NCBI RefSeq assembly: GCF_030272615.1
Contig: NC_081408.1
Span: 614,278,977 to 614,342,976, forward strand
DNA: 64,000 bases
Direction of reading: 5' to 3'
From: Cryptomeria japonica
Lineage: Eukaryota; Streptophyta; Pinopsida; Cupressales; Cupressaceae
How positions within the stretch are numbered: position 1 is the first letter of the stretch; the number at the start of each line of letters is the position of its first letter. The notes under the pieces were generated by a model that searched no databases, was not told the origin of the DNA, and worked only from the letters and a program-made list of their open reading frames with translations. Both the position numbers and the translations under genes were made by a program. Of the stretch, positions 56,388 through 64,000 are shown piece by piece.

Positions 56388-59104
56388 CTAAATATGTCGA
56401 GGATATCCTTCATCTTTGTAGCTGCAAGTGTTAAAGATAATATCTCTGACTGCCACTTCCAATGTAACAAAATTCTCCAGTTGCTCCCCTGTTTCAGTCA
56501 TGTCCAAGGTATCCGCATGGGCGATGTTAAGGGTTGCACTGAGTAGTGATCTGCAATCAGAACTCCATTGGCATTCATCCTTTATCATCAATGTATCATC
56601 CACAACACTTGGGAATCCATGTTGGATAATCCCCTGACACTTCTCATATTCAATTTTTAATTCAGTTGTAAATTTCTCATGAGCATTAATTAATTTCTTG
56701 ACCTTGTTGACAAATTTGTCACTCTGTTTTTTATCTTGCAATAACAAATTTAATCTATCATAAATTCTCTGGTGTGATACAGTATTATCCATATTCTTTT
56801 GATAATTCTTCATAATTATTCATACAAAGCTTTGTATTTTTCCTTTTCTATGATTTCCATTTTCATCTGAGCTTTGTTCAACTTTAAAATATCTATCCCC
56901 ATCTCTGTTGTGACCATGGGATCTATTTCTCCAACTTTTAGTTTCATCATATAGCCAAAGGCCTTGTCAACATCTATAATATTTGGCCTCTTATTCGAGG
57001 GATAGAGGGCCCATAAAAGCATAGCCTCATCATCTGGATCATATCTTGATCCAATAAAAATATCATTAACACCCTGAATTGTCTAACTTAAAATATTTCT
57101 TATCTGAATGCAACAAGCTATCAATAATAAAAGATGCACTGAGCTCCCAACCTGGGAAAAGAATGATTCTTGCCTCTACAAGAAGTTGTCTTCCCCTTTG
57201 AGGGGTCATGTTCTCAAACTCAGAATTAATTTCTGCCTCCAGCTTCCTGAGTATTTCTGCCTCATTCTCTAGTGTCACATCTAGCATTGCATCACTTAAT
57301 TTCTTTCCTTTAAAATGATACAAAAAGGACTTAAACTCCTTTGACTTAACAAATTCATCATCTGATACAAAATATGTATGCTCTTCTAGCCTAGCATCTA
57401 AATCTACATTCAATGTTGCTATAATTTTGTCTTGAGCATCTGGTTCATCTTCTTTTTCTGGTACTTGAAGATTAGAAAATATTTCATTCTCTCCAGAATC
57501 ACTTTCCACATCCTGTTCTTATTCTCCTTCCAGATCCCTAAGTCTTTGATTCCTTTCTTCCAATCTTCTTTCCAAGTCATCAATAACATTTGCAAGTTCT
57601 TCTAACTCTTTGTTCTTGCACAGATCCTCATAGTCATCATACTTATGGAGATAATCTCATAGATTTTGTCTTTTTCTGCACATGTGGATGTAACCTTCTG
57701 GTTCGTAGTTCTTCCTTGGTGTGTGTATATACAGATTGAATTCATCCACTAGCTTCTTATTTATGGCTTCGTAAGCTCTAGTAGAGACTATTCTAAAATC
57801 TCCAAACTGAAGAGTCCCAGGTAAGAATTCTTACTTATGGGCACCCCCAAAGTGTTGTGCATTAGAGACACTCAATTGTCTCACAATCTCCATGTAATCA
57901 ATTCAGTCTGGCATGGCCTTTGGTAGCATATAGGGAGCACCTTCGAATCCAAAAACCCTAACAAATGTGAAATCTCTGCAAGTATACAAATCTCCCCAAT
58001 TATGGTTGACTCTAGTATCCTTGTATTCATGTGGCCTAAGAAATATTTTAATCACTTCTGAGAATGACCCTTCACATGGCACATTATAAACCCTGAACAA
58101 TGGTTTAACAAAAAATTCCTCAAATATCACATAGTGAGATTTATCATACCTCGAATCCCACAACGACACCCACAACTATACAGTTTTATCATGTCCGTCC
58201 TTGCCCTGAGGATTTACCCTTAAGCCATCTAGCCATAATTCTTTCAATATTCCATATAACAACACAATATGCATGAATAGTGAATAATGTTTGAAGGACT
58301 TGTCAGGGTTATTCTGAAGATTCAAAAAACCCTCATGCAATTTGTCGACCAGATAGGTTGCATAATCAAACTGTCTTGGTTCGTGCCTTTGAATGTCTGC
58401 TGCAAGAACCAATGGCCCCATTCGTGCTACATCCGGAGCTTCCATTCCTCCTACATGTCTGCAAGCCATGTATGTATATTGTAAATACTATCTGAAAATA
58501 TTTACATCGTAGGGTGGACTAGCTTCATCAGTTAGCTTCCCTTTCTCCGCACTGTGGATGGCTAAGTTCCATCCTTGATAGGTCGTGTCCATGGTTTTGT
58601 ATTCTTATTCTAATTCCTCAAAGGATAGAGGTACATTTGCTTCATAACTTAGATCAAACACTTCATAGATTTTGGTTGTATTCAAGCGAATAAATGCATC
58701 ACCACTGGGAATTTGGATGCATCTCTTCATAGCATTGTAGTTCTTAACCAAGGTTTTCAATAATTCAATATTCATAAATATATATAGAACTACGAGCTTA
58801 CCAAAACTGGTAATCCATGGATTAGATATTGGCATCGGCTTCTGTCTTTGTGAGTAATGGTAGACGAACAATTTATGCCCCTAACCCTAGTCCAAATATC
58901 ACCAATTTCCTTATAATCGTCCTCTAGTTGATCACGGATAGGCAAATTACCCTTAGATCTTTGAGACTTGGCTCCTAGTGAGTTCATCTGGTCGATCATG
59001 TCCTGATTCAACTTTCACTTCTACACACTTTCTCCACCTTTAGATTTCTTCGAGGCACTATCCAAGACTTCAATGACCTTCCTCTTGCCTTTAGAACCCT
59101 CCAT
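56388..59104 (-). pseudogene. second long unrecognised retroelement-style ORF, broken
   Basis: Probable start at ATG 59104 (MEGSKGKRKVIEVLDSASKK, a basic nuclear-type N-terminus). Reading continues to the stop at 56388-56390, about 900 codons, with frameshifts near 58875, 57050 and 56815 and stops at about 59025, 58605, 58176, 57903 and 57510. Recognisable blocks are IQIPSGDAFIRLNTTKIYEV (about 58720), the region around PSNKRPNIIDVDKAFGYMMK (about 57000), a Glu-rich coiled-coil stretch (57650-57500), and helical sequence to the end. No retroelement enzyme is present. In size, composition (globular, then charged coiled coil) and setting it recalls the ORF at 1069-4328, but I see no clear residue-level match. 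Function unknown. Confidence 0.5.
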
Positions 59105-59519
59105 ATTTGAATCTTTCAAGCCTTCTAAAATTCAATTCTCTACTGTTCAATTGCACTTCGATCTTTTTGTTCACTTCAATCTGTTATGCAAATTCCTTAT
59201 ACAAATTCCCATATATAGATTTAACACATTAGAATCATTTACTCAATTGAAATCCTGCTATGATTTGCCTTGTGCGAACACAGACCTACTCATTGTCTAC
59301 ATTTACTAATGGTGGGCCGATCCATTTAGAATCAGATTTTACAACAGCTAATTGGCATAACTCCCCCCAATGATTCAATCATTTGGTACCATCCGTATTG
59401 TATGCTTTTCCAATTTGTACATGCAATGATGATGTGGCTTTCTGTCTCTCTGATTGGCATAGGTTTCCTCGATCAATCCATCAGGCTTCGACGTAGCCAT
59501 TTTTCTTTCATTTCCCTGA
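59105..59519. other. upstream region of the 56388-59104 ORF
   Basis: No gene is seen. It may contain the leader of that ORF on the minus strand. Confidence 0.35.
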
Positions 59520-60800
59520 ACCTGACCTATCCCGATGAATCCTCCTTCTTGTTCATCATGTTGAAAAGCTTATCGGGTGTTGGGACAACCTATATTATGT
59601 TTCTCTGATGATCCAATGAGATCAGGCTCCAATTTGTCTATCTTTATGTTATTTTGTCCTATTGACCTATGTTCCCCTGATGAGGTCTCCTTCTTAGCAA
59701 CTACCTCAGCTTCCTCATCGGGTATCGGCATAGCAGAAAATATAATTTTCTAATTAGCCAATGCTATCCTAATGACTTCACCTTGTTACTTGCCTAGTCC
59801 CTTCTTTCGGTGTAGGCTATCCCGATGGAACCTCATTTCCATCCGCCATGATATCCATTCTATCAGGTATTGGGGTAGCTATTTTTTACACTTTCTAATA
59901 TACCGATGACTTCAAAGTATCTACTCTACATTCTCCTTCATCGGTGTATTTTATACCGTGTTGAGCATCAAATCTGAATTAAGTAAAATACCTTGATTTG
60001 AGAAATTAAATCATAGAAGCCATCTATCTTTGGAAGAAATCATCATTTTCACTAATACCATGATAGCCCACAAGTCATCAAGTGGGTATAATAGTGTCCT
60101 ATAAAGATATCCAAATTCAAATAATATCGATGAGACCCAACGATGTCTCATCGATATAGAAGGGCCATCAAAGAAAGGAAACACCGATGAACTTTAGAAA
60201 GGACTCATCGAAGACAATAATTCCATCGACAAAAGAAATCAAGGAAAGCGGAGATGGTTTTCATCAATGGGAAAAGGTCTTCGAGGAGATAACACCATCA
60301 GTGCAAATGGACTCATCGAAGAAACGTTCTCATCAAAAGAATAAGGTCGATCAGACAAAAAGAAGTTACATCGATAAAAGATATCGATGAGGGGATAGGT
60401 TTCAAAGAAGCTAAAAGGCATGTCTCTGATACACGTGGTTTTGTCGATACAATTTTATTGGTGGAAAATGACAGGAGAGGATAAAGAAAAGCTTCGGTGA
60501 GACAATAGATCCATTCATCGATGGAGCATAGTGATATCGATGGAAAAAGTATTTTGGTGGAAAAATAAAGGAGGTCACCGAAGCCCAAGGTTTCTTCGAC
60601 ATAAAAAAATGATGGATATCAGATAGGTATCGGTGAGGAGACAACCATAGTGACCGAATATAGTATTTCAATGAATGAAGGAAATACTTGATCGAAGTGA
60701 TATTCGAAATAAAAGTGTTGTCAATATAAACAAAGAGATCGATGGACTAAAGAAATTAATGATCAAAAAATATGTTCTCATCGAAATGGTTATTGATTGT
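59520..60800. repeat. region dense in CGATGA / TCATCG motifs
   Basis: About 25-30 copies of CCGATGA, TCATCGG, ATCGATGA, CATCGAAG and close variants in either orientation are scattered over 1.3 kb. Examples lie at about 59533, 59716, 59939, 60126, 60150, 60183, 60311, 60386, 60519 and 60537. The full palindrome would be TCATCGATGA. Spacing is irregular. Short frames through it are Lys/Ser-rich and unrecognised. Confidence 0.6.
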
Positions 60801-61439
60801 CATGAAAAGGTGAATAATCGAGCAGTGGTAGAGTTGGATCGGGACAAAGACTTATCACATGATGTGAATCACATTATGTCCAATTATTTCTTGACAGAGA
60901 ACAACATGAGGATGCTAAATAGTGGGATTGTGATCTTTAAAGATGACAAGTACATCAAACACATAGGAGTGCTGAATTTGTTTATCTTTCAGTTTGTTAA
61001 CAAAAGTGTTAGTTAATGATTATATGTTGAAAAGACACAACGCTTGGTGATAATGTATGCTCCCATATAAAGGGGGAAACTTTTGTAATATAAGAGAAGA
61101 TTAGAGAAAGGAGTGGAATATAACCTCGGGCTTACCACTGTACTATTTTGGCAAATATATATATAATATAATTAGTTGTTTTTCCTTTGCATGTGTTGCG
61201 GATTACTGCATTTTTCTGCAGGCAGTTGCTTATGATATTATCTAAAGGAGATAAGGTTATTTGTGTTCTTCCATTAAAATTATGTGTTTCATATTGTAGA
61301 TTTGGATCAAAAAGATTTACTTGCAAATTGTAATTGTTCCTTGTATTTCTTCCTTGGATGGTCTCTTAAGGTTAGAGTTAAATTCATTCAAACGGTTTAC
61401 AATATAGACATTGAAGTAGAGCTTATAAGAAATAGTAAC
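60801..61439. other. sequence without recognised features
   Basis: A 113-codon plus-strand frame (60675-61016) covers its left part. It is Lys/Asp/Asn-rich with no known motif and is probably a remnant or chance. Confidence 0.3.
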
Positions 61440-61640
61440 TAACAGACTCATTGAGAGGGGGTGGGTTTAAAAATTGTCTCATAAGTTTACACAATAAGTC
61501 CTAAAGAGATATAAAGCCTCTGTAGCCCAAACAGCAAAGAAAGGCACTGGTCATCTATAAAATACAACTCATCAATTCATACTTTCACATTAAAAGTAAT
61601 AGGAGTATCTGAGTAGGAATTCTAGAATAAATTAGCAATA

Positions 61641-61710
<70 letters not shown>

Positions 61711-62020
61711 CAAGCACAAAGATCAAATAGCTTCTACAACAACAATCTTGAACTCATCTGCTATATCTCCATCCTAGGAGCTTATGCCATTCTGAGATAG
61801 GAGGAAGTCAGATCAAGACACTTAATCTGCTATAAAAAGCATTAGCTGAAGGAACAACTAGTGAGTAGGTATACCCGCCTAGGTCCTGCAGAGCCTAAAG
61901 TGAGAGAGTTAGTAACCAAATAGGTTCACTCTATAAGTTGGCCAAGTCAATTGGAGGGTTTGAGCATAGGAGTTGGCATTTCCTTAGAACCTATCTAATC
62001 TGTTGATTTGAGACCCAATA
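61440..62020 (+). repeat. LTR-like region before a gypsy primer site
   Basis: It ends just before the primer site at 62023. At 61450 it has TTGAGAGGGGGTGGG, similar to the ends of the inverted copia LTRs, so two repeats may be joined here. It contains a (GT)n(TA)n microsatellite (61641-61708) and TATAAAAAGC (61831), a possible TATA box. The left LTR boundary was not found. Confidence 0.4.
61641..61708. repeat. (GT)5(TA)29 microsatellite
   Basis: Simple repeat; exact length uncertain. Confidence 0.95.
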
Positions 62021-62022
62021 GA

Positions 62023-62042
62023 TTGACAACTCCGCTGGGGAG
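62023..62042 (+). promoter_or_regulatory. gypsy-type primer-binding site
   Basis: TTGACAACTCCGCTGGGGAG resembles TTGGCGACTCCGCTGGGGA, the junction sequence found after the 5' LTR in many plant gypsy elements (described as tRNA-Arg type in Ogre/Tat-like elements). It marks the start of the internal region that carries gag. Confidence 0.6.
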
Positions 62043-62137
62043 ATTCATTTAAAAGGTACTCTGTTGTGGGAAGGAACTCATATACAAAATAGAAATTCCT
62101 TTCATGAAGAAAGGTGGCAACTCTGAAATAAGATTTT

Positions 62138-63921
62138 ATGTACGGAAGGAGGTCAATAACACAAGGCCACCCCATAGTCCAATTAAAATTTGATCAAAAG
62201 AGAAGTAAAAGAAATCCAAAGGAGAAATCAATAGATAGTCCGATGGAACCTAAAAATGACTTTATGAATGGGAAGTGCAATCAACACTATTCTGAAAACC
62301 ATTCACATCTAGCCTTGAGTAAATAGAATAACACAGTTCCCACATACCCTAGGGATGAGGATTTGGCAATTGTGGATAGAGCGCAGAAAGGGAAATACCC
62401 TCCTAGCTTTGAGAATCACCATCCAAATTCAAGGATAGGAGCTTCAAGTTCCTCTGGCTCAAGCAAGGTGGATGCATTAGATCGTATGGTAGACTTGATG
62501 AAGCAAATGATGGAAGCAGCCATTGAAATGAAAGATGAGGGAAGAGTATAAGAATGTATAGAATCATGTGCTAGATTGGGTATAAATATCAATAAAGATG
62601 ATATTGATCATGACTTGGAGAGATACAAGACGAGGTGTGAACAGGAAGCCCAAGGATCAAATAGAAGGAGAAATAATACAAATAAAACCAATGCAAAGAA
62701 CAATACTTACAAGGTGTTTGAAAACCCTCTATATAATTCTAGGCCAAATAACTTTCCATATAATAATATACCTCCTGAGCACCAACACAACCACCCCAAC
62801 AACTTCCCATACCCCAATTTACCTCCTGAGTATCAGCATAACTAGTTTAATGCCTTTACATATCAAAACCACTTTCAACCACAAAACCAATTTCCTCCTG
62901 GTAATAACAATGTGAGACCAAACTATGGAAACTTTTTCCAAGGTGGATACAGGCTGATGAATACAGAATGCATCAGGCAGTTTGACTTTTCAGGGATGAT
63001 GGTGTATCCTCATCCTATCCCTAATGAAATTAGGACTGCAATACCAAAGTTCACTAGGACTAATGTCATCTCAGGGGAAGCACATTGCAAAGCTTTTGAC
63101 ACAGTTATGGAGGATTTTTGTCTCCCATATGAGGATGTCAAGATGAATTTGTTCATGTAGTCATTGATAGAGGACGCCCGAGATTGGTTCAAAGCACTGC
63201 CAGATTTTTCAGTAAACAACCTTATAGAATTCAAAAGACTTTTTCTTGAACAATACGGAGACCACAATAGCCTAGAGTTTTCCTTACATGAGATCATAAG
63301 CATCAAGAAGGATACAAATGAAGCAGTGGTCGATTTCAATAAGAGATTTAATAGAGTTATGAATAAAATCCCTAATAGAATAAAATCGGTTCCTAAAGTT
63401 AGCATTTTGTACTACATGAATGCTTTTGACAGTAAAACAAACTATGAGCTCAAGACAAAGAATCCTACAACCCTTCAATGAGTCATGAAAGCAGCCATAA
63501 CTATAGAGAATAATAGAAAAGCAGCTGGAACTATAGGAAGAAGGGAGGATGCAAGGTTGTTCAATCCAAAGGCCCCTAAACAAATAAAGGACGATGACAA
63601 GTTGGACAAGGTGTTGAATATTCTCAAGGATTTGTCTGTCAGAGTGAATAAAGTAGAGAAACAACAGTTTTATCACCATGATAGGCCCAAATTGCATGAT
63701 ATGCCTTATAATACCACATGGAAAGACAGAAAACCAGTGGACAAGAACCCGAGAGAAGGTAACCAAATACCAGATCCTTTGAGAAAAGTGGTGAACTAGG
63801 TGGTTGATGAAGATATGTGGTTCTTAGCGTGTGATATGCCTCATTCTCCTTACCAGTGTGCGGTGGCAATGAAGTTGCAAGGAAGAGAGGAAGAATGTGA
63901 AGAATATGCAGATGATCATGT
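62138..63921 (+). pseudogene. gag: gypsy gag, truncated by an LTR insertion
   Basis: The plus-strand frame contains a Met/Glu/Lys helix (LDRMVDLMKQMMEAAIEMKD, about 62480), an Asn/Pro-rich repeat (NNFPYNNIPPEHQHN and a second copy, 62750-62840) and the Retrotrans_gag core (ARDWFKALPDFSVNNLIEFK, about 63175-63235, then FNKRFNRVMNKIP). At the end it has LACDMPHSPYQC (about 63825), a Cys/His cluster in the place of a zinc finger. Stops at about 62324, 62549, 62843, 63158, 63479 and 63797 interrupt it. Reading ends at 63921, where an LTR begins. This gag is unlike that of the 29082-40863 element, so a separate lineage. Confidence 0.75.
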
Positions 63922-64000
63922 TGTTGGTGTAAATAATTATTCATCATGGATATTATTACACTTTACTTAAGTTTATTTAGGTACATGCATTTCATAGTAG
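63922..64000 (+). repeat. start of an LTR running off the window
   Basis: It begins TGTTGGTGTAAATAATTATT and matches the reverse complement of 7800-7716. CATGT (63917-63921) would be the left target duplication. The insertion interrupts the gag at 62138-63921. Confidence 0.65.

Overview
The window is plant nuclear DNA made almost entirely of nested, decayed transposable elements. No intact host gene, tRNA or rRNA was found. Ty1/copia and Ty3/gypsy elements lie inside one another, plant mobile domain (PMD) fragments are present, several elements are very large, and many coding frames are broken by stops that look like C-to-T changes. This fits a seed plant with a large, methylated genome. A gymnosperm is my best guess, but it is an inference from repeat style and not from a marker gene.

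Layout. 1-5492 (+): the 3' half of a gag-bearing LTR element with zinc knuckles, a long unrecognised ORF where pol would normally be, a polypurine tract and a 933-bp 3' LTR. 5742-6495 (+): a 5' LTR with an initiator-Met primer site, interrupted by 6496-10832 (-), a 4.3-kb copia-type element with no visible pol. 11450-43046 (-): remains of an old gypsy element whose 3' LTR, antisense PMD gene, spacer and integrase are pushed apart by later insertions. These are (a) a copia-type LTR, 14039-26501, itself split by a 9.9-kb terminal-inverted-repeat DNA transposon, 15405-25330; and (b) a young 11.8-kb gypsy element, 29082-40863. Next to it is (c) a copia element, 43047-55284 (-), whose 5' LTR was split by another copia element, 48524-54694 (-). 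55285-61440 holds a second long unrecognised minus-strand ORF and a 1.3-kb stretch dense in CGATGA motifs. 61440-63921 (+) is the 5' end of another gypsy element (primer site and gag), cut by an LTR that runs off the window at 64000.

The most interesting objects are three. (1) The DNA transposon at 15405-25330 has a 20-bp identical terminal core. Near both ends it carries arrays of a 14-bp palindrome (AGCGCGTACGCGCT type) on a 29-bp pitch. It contains two convergent multi-exon genes and a 359-bp tandem array; I cannot assign it to a superfamily. (2) The gypsy element at 29082-40863 has nearly identical LTRs and a perfect 5-bp target duplication, yet lacks reverse transcriptase, RNase H and the integrase core. 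It must have been mobilised in trans, and it carries an antisense PMD exon. (3) Six tandem repeats in that element (30762-30975) each form a short hairpin whose stem changes by matched substitutions.

How the parts work together: the window records successive insertions. Two gypsy elements share one plan (3' LTR, repeats, antisense PMD, spacer, end of pol), and each insertion interrupts older coding sequence. The one 500-base run of N (17500-17999) probably hides the 5' exons of the DNA transposon's plus-strand gene.
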